Source: Cephalotus follicularis
Taxonomy: Eukaryota; Streptophyta; Magnoliopsida; Oxalidales; Cephalotaceae
Length of the DNA: 64,000 bases
Direction: 5' to 3'
NCBI GenBank assembly: GCA_001972305.1
Contig: BDDD01003381.1
Span: 106,096-170,095, forward strand
Shown: piece after piece, positions 31,217 to 42,311 of the stretch
How the letters are laid out: every line of letters starts with the position of its first letter
Numbering within the stretch: the first letter of the stretch is position 1
The notes under the pieces: generated by a model
The model's database searches: none
Told to the model about the DNA's origin: nothing
Seen by the model: the letters and a program-made list of their open reading frames with translations, nothing else
Made by a program: the position numbers and the translations under genes

Positions 31217-33850
31217 AAGTAACTTATTGTTCACAGACTAGTCCTAACAAAAACATAGTAGGATCACACTCCTAATGATCCTCTAAGATAAGGTGGACAT
31301 CCCTCATCACACATTGCCCCGGTGCACCTGGTAACCCGCCGCATGGAAACAAAAACACGACTGAGCAAACCTCAGTACGGATAAAGAATGTAAACAGTAA
31401 ACAGTAATTTAAAAGCAGTAAGATTTCAAAAGTTAACTCAAAACAGAAATCTTAAGCAGTTTAAACATTCTTTGTAATTGCCCTCGACAAAACGTATAAA
31501 CCAAATCCATAGCTTTGAAAACATAAGCATACCTTTCAAAACATATATTCCAAACTGAGCCACATAACATATCACATATTAGAACACATATGGCAAGGGA
31601 GGAGCTAATTCCACATGCCTAGTAGAATTGAAGTGTACGGCACTACACAAGTCAATTCACATATCATATCATGTCACATATCACATATCTTATCACTTAT
31701 GTCATATACTAGAATCGATCCATACGCCTCTATCATACATAACGGATCTATAATCCACCTCATGGGATTATCAAAACATAGAGAGACGTCGTAGACTAAT
31801 CACATCGCTACGGAAATGTCATGTCCCCGTGCCAGGCCTACGACATGCCTATGGTACGCCCCATTGGTGGGTACAAATACTCAATATTTTCACTATTTTA
31901 AACGCATTGATTTTATCAATTCAAAACACATATGGAAAGGTCTTTTCTGAAACACATTCAAAAATCGTTACCAAACGATATCATTTGCAAATTTGCACAC
32001 ATTTTCATAATCAGATAAAATCAACTCATTTATTTCCACTATAAAAGAGATGATCATGTCATATAACATATCATAGCAAAAGCATAAAGTCAGGAACATT
32101 CAATTTCGCAAGATGTCAAAACCGACTTTATTTCTGAAACATATCAAAACTGTAAAACACATCTGAGTTCATAAAATCGAAGGAACATATCATAAAAACA
32201 AGACTGAATTTATCGAAGGGAGTGTCAAGGAGCAGAATATTCGTACCTTAAGCGTTCACATAATATATCTTACGAAAAGATTGATAAAAAATTTAATTGC
32301 CCCTCGTAGCACAAAAATCTAAAAGACACAAAATCATTCATATAATAATATGAAAATCATTGTGGGCATAAATCAGAATTATAACGGTGTTTAAAACAGG
32401 CCCCGATTCATCACAAGAACAAACGAATAAGAGAACTTGAACCCAAAAATTCCCTGGACAAACCAGCCGACTGTTACAGAACTCCTATCGACTGTTGAAA
32501 GCATGGCAATCGACTATCCAACAGGGCCAACCGACTACACAAACTGGACTGCAGCCAGTCGACTGTGACAGGGGTCCAGTCGACTATGCAAGACATATCA
32601 ACCGACTAATCATACAGACAGCCGACTACTCAAGGCTTAACAGCCGACTGTCCATGAGAACAACCGACTGTTCTAGACAACAGAACAGCAAACTCTAACA
32701 ATCCTATATCGAAATCTGTCAAAACCTGAATAACATGATACCAAAGGGCCATAACCGTTTATATAAGTCATTATATGGTATTACAATAGTAAAAGGACAC
32801 TAAAATCATGAAAAGATACACTGGCAATGACTAAGATTAAGGGAGAAGAATTCTTTCTAACAAGGACATATACATTTATACTGTCAGATTACTGTCAAAA
32901 TACCAAAATCTATTATTAAAACCCGATTACAACCTATAAAAATGCCTACAGGTTGATTAATAAAACCAGAAACCATGATAGAACATATCGTGGCTGGAAT
33001 CGAAACCAACTTCTAACAGCCTATAAGAACATGCAACAGATTGTAAAGAATCATGACAACCATCACAGCTGAAAGAGATATCTAACTTGTACTGGTGTTG
33101 TAGATACAGAAACCGTATGAGAAACACTATGATTTCCAATGACCACCCGACTATACAACATGAACAAAAGAGAAGAAAACAAATATACAAACTCAAAGCC
33201 TGCCAAAGGAAAGTATAACCAACACAAAACAATCAAGGAGTGAAATTATGAAGCACAAACTTGACTTTGATGATGACACTTGCACAAGAACAACACGAAT
33301 TCCAATTTGCAGAATCGGCAGAGACAAAGCAAGAGAATTTTTAGGTGAAGGGAAAGGGAGAACAACACGAATTCCAATTTCGAAACAGATGGCACAAAAC
33401 TATAACTAAAGCCATTCTTAAACAGAAAAGGGAGAAGATTTCGGCTAGGATGAGGAAAATGGGAGACAAAAATCTGATTAGATAAGAAAGAGGAGGATTT
33501 TTAGGTGAAGGGAAAGGAAAGAGGGAGGAGAATTCGGTGAAGGAGTTAAGAGAGGGAGAGGAATACGGGATAGGGTGAGAGAAAAGAGAATTTGTTTTAA
33601 AACAAAAGATTTGGTTATAATAATTTAAATTAATTAAAAACTGATTTGTAAAATAAAATAAAATGAGGTGAATCAAAACTTACTGATGCATATACATACA
33701 AACATACCCAAAATACGGGCTGGTATCAGTCAGCCCAAAACACATAGACCCAAAACTTGTAAACGGATTTCATAACACATCATATTAAAAGCCCTTAGCA
33801 AACAGATATAAAAGTCCAAAAATATGCAAACGGACAAACAGGGTGTTACA
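31217..33850 (-). repeat. 3' LTR of Tekay-2 (distal end missing)
   Basis: On the minus strand it starts TGTAACACCCTG just after the polypurine tract. It aligns with the 5' LTR until about 31217, where it breaks at AAGTAACTTATTG. Open frames within it (for example about 32960-33230 and 33340-33680 on the minus strand) recur in both LTRs and show no protein motif. Confidence 0.85.
32464..32672 (-). repeat. CAGYCGACTG palindrome array, Tekay-2 3' LTR
   Basis: Copies (plus-strand starts) at 32464, 32485, 32507, 32528, 32556, 32577, 32599, 32619, 32641 and 32661. All intervals but one are 20-22 bp. Because the decamer is palindromic it looks the same in Tekay-1, which lies in the opposite orientation. 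Confidence 0.88.
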
Positions 33851-33863
33851 TCCACCCCACTTT
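33851..33863 (-). other. Polypurine tract of Tekay-2
   Basis: On the minus strand AAAGTGGGGTGGA precedes TGTAACACCC directly. It closely resembles the Tekay-1 tract at 20747. Confidence 0.88.
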
Positions 33864-33889
33864 AAAAAGGATTTCGTCCCGAAATCATA

Positions 33890-35483
33890 AACATACTCAT
33901 ACCTTAAGCAAACAAACGAGGGTATTGCTCCTGAATGTGCTCCTCCAACTCCCATGTAGCTTCACGTTTGGGATGGTTCCTTCACAAAACTTTCACAAAA
34001 GGAACGGTCTTGCTAAATGTAACTCGCTCCTGTCTATCCAGGATAGCCTCGGCCTCCTCATCATAAGACAGATCCTCCTGAATACTGTCCAGAGGATAGT
34101 GGACTACATGCAGGGGATGATACTGATAACCCCTCAACAGGGACACATGGAACACATTATGGACGTGTGCTAACCGCGGAGGCAAAGCTAACCGATATGC
34201 AATTGCACCTACCTTTTCCAGAACTTCAAATGGTCCTATAAACCGTGGACTCAACTTTCCTTTCAGCCCAAACCTTCGGACTCCTTTCCAAGGTGAAACT
34301 TTTAGGAACACATGTTCACCTACCTTGAACTCCAAGTCCCTCCGATGTCTGTCCGCATAACTCTTCTATCGAGATTGAGCTGCCTTCAGTCTCTCCCTTA
34401 CCATAGCCACTTTTTCAGTAGTGATCTGTATTAGCTCGGGTCCCTCAATAACTCGTTCTCCGACCTCATCCCAACAAGTCGGAGTCCTACATTTCCTCCC
34501 ATATAAAGCCTCAAACAGAGCCATACGGATACTAGCTTGCCAACTATTATTGTAGGCAAACTCCACCAAGCTCAAATACTCGTCCCAGTTCCCAGTCCAC
34601 TCCAAAGCCAAGACCTCAACATATCCTTTAAGGTCTGGATGGTCCTCTCAGTCTGCCCATCTATCTGTGGATGGAAAGATGTATTGTGACTAAGCCTTGT
34701 AACCCACGCCTTCTGGAAACCTTTCCAAAACCGCGAAGTGAAATAGGGATCCCTATCCGAAACAATGGATACAAGAGTCCCATGGAGTCTCACTATCTCT
34801 TGCTGGAACACCTCTACCAAACGGTCCACAGAGAAATCCTCTCGAATAGCCAAAAAGTGAGCCGATTTAGTCAATCGATCCACTACTACCCAGATAGCAT
34901 CGTTCCTCCGGAAAGTCCTTGGCAAACCGGTAACAAAATCCATCGAAATACTTTCTCATTTCCATACTGGAACCTCCAAGGGCTGTAATAAACCACTAGC
35001 TCGCTGGTGTTCAATCTTTACTTGCTGACAGACTAAAAACCTCCCTACATATTCTGCTACATCCCTCTTAATTACATTCCACCAGAAGTTCTTTTTCAAG
35101 TCTCTATACATTTTTGTAGAACCCGGATGTATAGAAAATGGAGAACTGTGTGCTTCAGACAAAACAGTCTCTCTCAAAGTAGGATCAGCCGGAACACACA
35201 ACCGACTACCCAACCATATCACACCATGCTCATCCATACGAAACTCTGACTGCTTACCCTCTTCAACATTATGGATTAAGGCCCATAACTTACCATCATC
35301 ATTTTGAGCTTCCTTAATCCGAGATATAAGAGTAGGTTCTATACTCATGCCAGCCATATAACCTCTAGAACCTCGAACAAATATATTTAAATCCAACCGC
35401 TCCATGTCCGCTATCAAATGCGACTGAGTAAGCAAAGCCGCTACACTCCCAGAACTCTTCCTACTAAGAGCATCAGCTACCAC
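33890..35483 (-). pseudogene. Tekay-2 integrase
   Basis: Minus strand. An RNase H tail (VADALSRK) at 35480 leads into the integrase zinc finger (HPGSTKMYRDLKKNFWW near 35130, FLVCQQVK near 35030). The core has MDFVTGLPRTF and WVVVDRLTKSAHF (first D, near 34940-34850), VSDRDPYFTSRFWKG (second D, near 34770) and HPQIDGQTERTIQTLKDML (E, near 34670). A frameshift near 34610 moves to WNWDEYLSLVEFAYNNS-like sequence, then YEALYGRKCRTP-type words, a stop near 34366, and the C-terminal GEHVFLKVSPWKG, FIGPFEVLEKVG and NVFHVSLLRGY. The tail WRNH-like, EATWELEEHIQEQYP ends near 33890. Catalytic residues are present, but three breaks make it non-functional. Confidence 0.88.
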
Positions 35484-37083
35484 GTTTGCTTTACCAAGGT
35501 GGTACTGAATATTCAGATCCTAATCCTTCAGAAGTTCCAACCACCTTCTCTAACGCATGTTCAACTCTTTTTGCGTAAAAATGTACTTGAGACTCTTATG
35601 ATCGATGAAAATGTCACAAGTTTCTCCATACAAATAGTGCCTCTAGATTTTCAATGCAAACACAACTGCTGCCAACTCAAGATCATGTGTAGGGTAGTTC
35701 ACTTCATAAGGCTTCAACTATCTCAAAGCATAAGCCATCACATGACCATGCTGCATTAAAACACATCACAAACCCTTCTTAGAAGCATCACTATAAATCT
35801 GGTATCCACCTAACCCAGATGGTAACCGAAGAATCGATGCCAACACAAGACCATTCTTCAGTTTAACTCCACTCAAACTTAGCTCCCCTCCTCATAAGCT
35901 GAGTTATTGGTAAGGTTATGGAGGAAAAGCCTTCCACAAACCGCCTATAATAACCCGTCAAACCCAAGAGGCTCCTAACCTCTGTCACTGTGGTAGGCCT
36001 CGACCATTTGGTAATAGCCTCAACCTTAGCAGGATCCACACTGATACCTTTCGTTGTAACCAAATGGCCCAAAAATGCCACATGTTCTAACCAGAACTCA
36101 CACTTTGAGAACTTTGCGTATAGCTGATTCCTCCTCAGAATTCCCAGCACTATACGGAGCTGTTCTTCATGTTCTTCCTTCAACTTGGAATACACAAGGA
36201 TATCATCGATAAAAACAATTACAAACCGATCTAAGAACTCATGAAACACCCGATTCATGAGATCCATAAAGACTGTCGATGCGTTAGTAAGTCCAAACGG
36301 TATCACTAGAAACTCATAATGCCCATACCGAGTGCAGAAAGCAGTCTTGGGTACGTCTTCATCTTTCACCCGTAGCTGATGATATCCGGATCTCAAATCG
36401 ATCTTAGAAAAATACCGAGCACCTTGGAGTTGATCAAATAAGTCATCAATCCGAGGTAAAGGGTATTTGTTCCGAACAGTAATCCGATTCAATTCCTGGT
36501 AGTCTATGCACAGCCTCATAGAACCGTCCTTCTTCTTCACAAACCGAACCGGAGCAACCCACGGTGAAACACTAGGCCAAATGAAGCCCCGATCCAACAG
36601 CTCTTGCAACTGCACCTTCAATTCTTGTAACTCAAGTGGTGCCATCCTATAAAGTGCTTTGGATATAGGTGTCGCCCTAGGAATGAGCTCAATGGTAAAC
36701 TCCACTTCCCGTTGCGGTGGCAAACCCTGTAACTCCTTCGGAAACACATCTAAAAACTCTCTAACCACGAGATAATCTTCAATACGAGGCTCAACCTTAG
36801 AGACATCTATCACAATGTCTAAGAATCCCTCAGCGCCTTTAGTCACCAACTTTCGAGCCTTCAGAGCAGAAATAATCTTAACTTCCTTTCTCGGCTGTGA
36901 ACCCTGATAAATAAAATCAGGCCTATTCACATCCCCAAATAGAATCCTCTGAGTGTGACAATCAATCGTAGCTCGATAACGATCCAACCAATTCATACCC
37001 AGAATCATATCAAAATCATACATATCAATAGGAAGAAGATCCGTATCACGAATCCGATCATCGAAAATGATAGGGCAAAGCAT
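35484..37083 (-). pseudogene. Tekay-2 protease end, reverse transcriptase and RNase H
   Basis: The largest open part runs from about 37080 to 35863 (about 406 codons). It has the protease end [16 protein letters not shown], a linker ([14 protein letters not shown]), RT with [52 protein letters not shown], the catalytic [13 protein letters not shown] near 36210 with both aspartates, and [11 protein letters not shown]. It stops within RT connection ([11 protein letters not shown]). From 35863 to 35484 RNase H is scattered over frames (TDHKSL- and YLYGE-like words near 35600) with stops. RT itself appears intact; loss of RNase H would block replication. Confidence 0.9.
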
Positions 37084-38368
37084 AAAAACACTCAGATATC
37101 ACAACAGATGTCCCCATAGGGGTCGAAAGAACCAGAGCTGGATCAAGTAACTGTGAAGGCATTCTAAGATGCCGAACAAAAGATCTCGCCACTACCGAGT
37201 GAGTCGATCCAGTATCATATAAAACATAAGCCCTACGGTTACCAATAGAAATAAAACTCGAAACAGTACTTGGTACATTAGCAACCTGATGTGTCATGAT
37301 GGAAAAAACTCGACCTCCTACATTGCGTTGTCCAGCATCCGCACCGTTTCCCTTCATTTCCTTTGCACGAGGGTCCGGACAATCTTTCACAAAGTGACCC
37401 TTCTGACCGCATACAAAGCAGGCCCCAATGGCCTTATAACAAGTCCCCAGCAGATGACGTCTACCACAAGTGTCACATCGGGCAATCTGGACATCAGGGT
37501 CACCCCCACCTGCAGCTCCTTGGATTTGCCTCTGATCATTACCAGGCTGTCGTTGTTGCCCCTGATTATCATTCTTCCTTTGCTGTTTGCCATTTCTGCC
37601 CTTACCATGTTGTCCATAATTTTGTCCCTGAGAATCTCCCATGTTCCTTTTCTTTTCATTTTCCTGCCAAGCTGCTTGGAAGTCTAACCTCTCCATTTCT
37701 ATATTCTTCGCAGCATAGGCCACTTCGGATAGATCTGCAAATCTAGCATTGAGCAGCTTACCCCTGAGCTGATAGTGCAGCTTCCATTTGAATTTCTCAG
37801 CTTGTTCCAGTGCTGTCCCCGCCACGGACCCAGCAAAACCAGCCAGTCTAGTGAAACGGGTCAAGAACTCCGTAACTGATTCTCCATCATTTTGTCTTGT
37901 GTTAACAAACTCCCTTGCATAGGCCTCCTTATCAGCAGCAGGAAAATACTGCTGATAGAAGACTTCACAAAACTCTGACCATGTCAAAGCCAACCTCAGT
38001 TTCTGCTCGTCACCACATCCCAGCACATCAAAAATCTTATCCATATACGCAATCCAATGCTCAGCTTCCACGGGAGTCACAGCTGAACGAAATGATTGCG
38101 GCCTCTACTTTCGGAACCATTCAAGCCAGACATAAGCAGGAGTGTCAGGCCCGTCCCCAGCTTCCCTACCAATCTGAACATCAACCGATGCATTTTCCTC
38201 GGCAACTGGCTCCCTATGGCCTTATCCCAGATTATGCTGATGCATCACTCGACGTACCTCTTGAGCAATTGCCTGACGTACCAACTCTTCCACAGAAGGC
38301 TCATTTCCAACTTCTCCATGAGCCCCTGCTGGTGCAATCCTCCGAGAAGCGTTCCTTGTTCGTACCAT
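37058..38368 (-). pseudogene. Tekay-2 gag and protease active site
   Basis: The start is taken at the ATG at 38368 (MVRTRNASRRI), about 150 bp after the primer-binding site; in-frame stops follow near 38225 and 38105. From about 38080 it is open for 340 codons: capsid TPVEAEHWIAYMDKIFDVL, then KLRLA joined to LTWSEFCEVFYQQYFP (the WWE block usually between them is missing), EFLTRFTRLAGFA, a Q/G/N-rich linker, the zinc knuckle CFVCGQKGHFVKDC near 37410, and the protease site YVLYDTGSTHSVV near 37230 with intact D-T-G. It ends at PYHFR near 37058, where a one-base shift separates it from the frame that continues into RT. The frames overlap by 26 bases, so this may be decay or, less likely, programmed frameshifting. 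Confidence 0.88.
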
Positions 38369-38520
38369 CTATGAAAAGACACCGAAACATGAAACATCAA
38401 CAGGAAACAAAAACCAAAACAAATGACATATCAAAATGACCATAACGAAGTAGCCTAACCCAAAGTCTACCCAATCTCACAGGTCAAACCTAGTTAGGTC
38501 TTCTAAGGAACAAAACCTAT

Positions 38521-38532
38521 GCTTTGATACCA
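38521..38532 (-). promoter_or_regulatory. Primer-binding site (Met type) of Tekay-2
   Basis: On the minus strand TGGTATCAAAGC lies five bases after the 5' LTR end, one substitution from the canonical initiator-Met site. Confidence 0.85.
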
Positions 38533-39798
38533 TAATCTGTAACACCCCCGAATGGTGGGAGTCCTTACAGGTCATAATACAGAAACTTAACATAACATAA
38601 CAAAACATAACTTAACTGAACATATGCATAAATTTATTTCCAAAATACGTGGTGGTCATAACATATTCTGATGACATAACTGAACTAAACATAGTCTGAA
38701 AACTTAATATAAACCATAAGTCAAAATACTGAAATCATAAACCAAAGAGTAACTTATTGTTCACAGACTAGTCATAACAAAAACATAGTAGGATCACACT
38801 CCTAATGATCATCTAACATAAGGTGGACATCCATCATCACATATTGCCCCGATGCTCCTGGTAACCTGCCGCATGGAAATAAAAACACGGCTGAGCAAAC
38901 CTCAGTACGGATAAAGAATGTAAACAGTAAACGGTAATTTAAAAGCAGTAAGATTTCAAAAGTTAACTCAAAACAGTAATCTTAAGCAGTTTAAACATTC
39001 TTTGTTATTACCCTCGACAAAACGTATAAACCAAATCCATAGCTTTGAAAACATAAGCATGCCTTTCAAAACATATATTCCATACTGACCCACATAACAT
39101 ATCACATATTAGAACACATATAGCAAGGGAGGAGCTAATTCCACATGCCTAGTAGAATAGTGTACAACACTACACAAGTAAATTCACATATCATATCATG
39201 TCACATATCACATATCTTATCACATATGTCATATACTAGAATCGATCCATACGCCTCTATCATACATAATGGATCCATAATCCACCTCATGAGATTATCA
39301 AAACATAGAGAGATGTCGTAGACTAATCACATCGCTGCGGAAATGTCATGTCCCCGTGCCAGGCCTACGACGTGCCTATGGTACGTCCCATATGTGGGTA
39401 CAAATACTCAGTATTTTCACTATTTTAAACGCATTGATTTTATCAATTCAAAACACATATGGAAAGGTCTTTTCCGAAACACATTCAAAAATCGTTACCA
39501 AACGATATCATTTGCACATTTGCACATATTTTCATAATCGGAGAAAATCAACTCATTTATTTCCACTATAAAAGAGATGATCATGTCATATAACATATCG
39601 TAGCAAAAGAATAAAGTTAGGAACATTCAATTTCGCAAGATGTCAAAACCGACTTTATTTCTGAAACATATCAAAACCGTAAAACATATCTGAGTTCATA
39701 AAATAGAAGGAACATATCATAAAAACAAGACTGAATTTATCGAAGGGAGTGTCAATGAGCAGAATATCCGTACCTTAAGCGTTCACATAAAAATTTAA

Positions 39799-40734
39799 GG
39801 GTTAAATCCATTTTTGCCCCCTGAACTTTACACGTTGTGTCTCGTTGGTCCCTAAAGTTTTTTTCGTGTCAAAGTTGCCCCCAAACTCTTCCCCGTTAAT
39901 CACTGTTGCCTTCCGTCAAAATTTCCATCCAAAAAAACCGTTAAGTAACAGCTGGTCGTTTAATACCCATATAAACCTGGCATTTTTTTCATAAGATATT
40001 CATCACTACTTGCACGCCATCGATTGTCTCAAGGTTGTTCCTTACTTGCACGCCATCGATGAAATCCAACGCTCCATGTCCTCCACTTCAATATCCAGCC
40101 AACATCACGACCGAGACGATGATGACGAAGATAATCAAAACAAAGTCAACGGTTCTTCCACAGTACAGATCGCCATGGCTAGGCTTGAAGACGAGTTTCG
40201 TAGAATACTAATCGGCCACACGGGCACCCATCGAGACCAATTGGTTCGTCGATTCAGGCTCCTCAACTCACTCGGAAGCTTCCAGAACCGAAACAGCTAC
40301 TGACTTCGAAGATGAAGATGAAGACGAGGATGGAGATGATGATGATGATGTGTGAAAGCACTGCTTGAGGAGGAGCAACGCCTTGAGTTATAGATCCATG
40401 AGCAGTATTCGCGAGATTGATCTGATTCCACCTGAGGCTATCACTGATTTGCAAGCGATTGCTAAAAGAATGGTGGAAATTTGCTGTGGATGCGAGTCTT
40501 TTGGAATTCGGGTCAAATGGGTTGAAATCGGGTCAAATGGGTTGAAAAAATGCCAGGTTTATATGGGTATTAAACGGCCAGCTGTCACTTAATGGTTTTT
40601 TTGGATGAAAATTTTGACGGAAGGCAACAGTGATTAATGGGGAAGAGTTTGGGGGCAACTTTGACACAAAAAAAACTTTAGGGACCAACGAGACACAACG
40701 TGTAAAGTTCAGGGGACAAAAATGAATTTAACCC
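39799..40734 (+). mobile_element. Pack-MULE with about 191-bp terminal inverted repeats and 9-bp TSD
   Basis: Left repeat 39799-39990 and right repeat 40544-40734 are long inverted copies, starting GGGTTAAATCCATTTTTGCC on the left and its complement with few changes on the right. The 9-bp duplication AAAATTTAA is exact on both sides (39790-39798 and 40735-40743). Long TIRs with a 9-bp duplication identify a Mutator-like element. It has no transposase. The 550-bp interior is a fragment of a host EXO70 gene, so it is a Pack-MULE. It inserted in the Tekay-2 5' LTR after that element had landed. Confidence 0.93.
39991..40543 (+). pseudogene. EXO70: Captured fragment of an EXO70 exocyst gene
   Basis: EXO70 is a subunit of the exocyst complex, which tethers secretory vesicles to the plasma membrane. 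The interior of the MULE translates to YLHAIDEIQRSM (near 40045), STVQIAMARLEDEFRRIL (near 40160), then after a one-base frame change DSGSSTHSEASRTETATDFE and an acidic D/E run (40240-40350), a stop at about 40351, and SYRSMSSIREIDLIPPEAI, DLQAIAKRMVE (40390-40475). This is the N-terminal to middle part of a plant EXO70 (the wording is nearest the EXO70B/A groups, from memory), before the main Exo70 fold. The segment YLHAID is duplicated 30 bp upstream. It is a gene fragment, not functional. Sense orientation is plus, opposite to Tekay-2. Confidence 0.82.
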
Positions 40735-40909
40735 AAAATTTAATTACCCCTCGTAGCACAAAAATCTAAAAGACACAAAATCATTCATATAAGAATCTGA
40801 AAATCATTGTGGGCATAAATCAGAATTATAACGGTGTTTAAAAAAGGCCCCGATTCATCAGAAGAACAAACGGATAAGAGAACTTGAACCCAAAAATTCC
40901 CTGGACAAA

Positions 40910-41130
40910 CCAGCCAACTGTTACAGAACTCTTATCGACTGTTGGAAGCATGACAATCGACTATCAAACAGGGCCAACCGACTACACAAACTGGACTGCA
41001 GCCAGTCGACAGTGACAGGGGTCCAGTCGACTATGCAGGACATATCAACAAACTAATCATACAGACAGCCGACTACTCAAGGCTTAACAGCCGACTGTCC
41101 ATAAGAACAACCGACTGTTCTAGACAAAAG
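40910..41130 (-). repeat. CAGYCGACTG palindrome array, Tekay-2 5' LTR
   Basis: Counterpart of the array at 32464-32672, with the same order and spacing and a few point changes (for example CAGTCGACAG). Confidence 0.85.
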
Positions 41131-42263
41131 AACAGCAAACTCTAACAATCCTATATCGAAATATGTCAAAAACTGAATAACATGATACCAAAGGGCCATA
41201 ACCGTTTATATAAGTCATTATATAGAATTACAAAAGTAAAAGAACACTAAAATCATGAAGAGATACACTGGCAATGACTAAGCTTAAAGGAGAAGAATTC
41301 TTTCTAACAAGGACATATACATTTATACTGTCGGATTACTGTCAAAATACCAAAATCTGTTATTAAAACCAGATTACAACCTATACAAATGCCTAAGGGA
41401 TGATTAATAAAACCAGAAACCATGACAGAAAATATCGTGGATGGAATCAAAACCAACTTCTAACAGCCTATAAGAACATGCAACAGATTGTAAAGAATCA
41501 TGACAACCATCACAGCTGAAAGAGATATCTAACCTATACTGGTGTTGTAGATACAAAAACCGTATGAGAAACACTAAGATTTCCAATGACCACCCAACTA
41601 TACAACATGAACAAAAGAGAAGAAAACAAATATACAAACTCAAAGCCTGCCAAAGGAAAGTATAGCCAATACAAAACAATCAAGGAGTGAAATTATGAAG
41701 CACAAACCTTACTTTGATGATGACACTTGCACAAGAACAACATGAATTCCAATTTACAGAATCGGCAGAGACCAAGCAAGAGAAGCGGATGGCACAAAAC
41801 CATAACCAAAGCCATTCTTAAACAGAAAAGGGAGAAGATTTCGGCTAGGATGAGGAAAATGGGAGACAAAAATCTGATTAGATAAGAAAGAGGAGGATTT
41901 TTAGGTGAAGAGAAAGGAAAGAGGGAGGAGAATTCGGTGAAGGAGTTAAGAGAGGGAGAGGAATACGGGATAGGGTGAGAGAAAAGAGAATTTGTTTTAA
42001 AATAAAAGATTTGATTATAATAATTTAAAATAATTAAAAACTGATTTGTAAAATAAAATAAAATAAAATGAGGTGAATCAAAACTTACTGATGCATATAC
42101 ATACTAACATACCCAAAATACGGGCTGGTATCAGTCAGCCCAAAACACATAGACCCAAAACAAGTAAACGGATTTCATAACACATCATATTAAAAGCCCA
42201 TAACAAACAGATATAAAAGTCCGAAAATATGCAAACGAACAAACAGGGTATTGCAATTTTAAT

Positions 42264-42311
42264 CTAAGAAGTAGGATCAAATAAAAAACTAATAGAGTTA
42301 TAAGTCTTTAC
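42264..42311 (-). other. aORF-1 intron 2
   Basis: On the minus strand GTAAAG...CTTCTTAG, 48 bp, in the same place as the second introns at 53826-53897 and 62635-62724. The Tekay-2 element inserted 8 bp beyond it, just inside exon 3. The length is short for a plant intron, so a deletion is possible. Confidence 0.6.

Larger units (their letters stand above)
31217..42255 (-). mobile_element. Tekay-like chromovirus 'Tekay-2', nearly complete, minus strand
   Basis: Order on the minus strand: 5' LTR (42255 to 38538, interrupted by a Pack-MULE), primer-binding site (38532-38521), gag, protease, RT, RNase H, integrase, polypurine tract (33863-33851) and 3' LTR (33850 to 31217). The 3' LTR lacks the last roughly 220 bp found in the 5' LTR, so a target duplication cannot be checked. 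The LTRs are very similar along their length. It is inserted close to the second intron of aORF-1. All domains are present but gag, protease and integrase carry stops or frameshifts, so this copy looks recently active but now defective. Confidence 0.88.
38538..42255 (-). repeat. 5' LTR of Tekay-2, containing a Pack-MULE
   Basis: On the minus strand it starts TGCAATACCCTG at 42255 and ends GGGGGTGTTACA at 38538. Without the 936-bp MULE and its 9-bp duplication it is about 2.77 kb, comparable with the 3' LTR. About 25 bp present in the 3' LTR next to the MULE site are missing here. Confidence 0.88.

Noticed and set aside
32957-33232. 91-codon minus-strand frame, repeated at 41404-41679
   Set aside because: The frame is present in both Tekay-2 LTRs because they are copies of each other. 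The hydrophobic, Cys-rich translation has no known family; possible but unsupported as a gene.
37058-37083. Programmed frameshift between Tekay-2 gag-protease and RT
   Set aside because: The 26-base overlap lies within the protease C-terminus, not at a gag/pol border, and no slippery heptamer or pseudoknot was seen. A decay frameshift is more likely.
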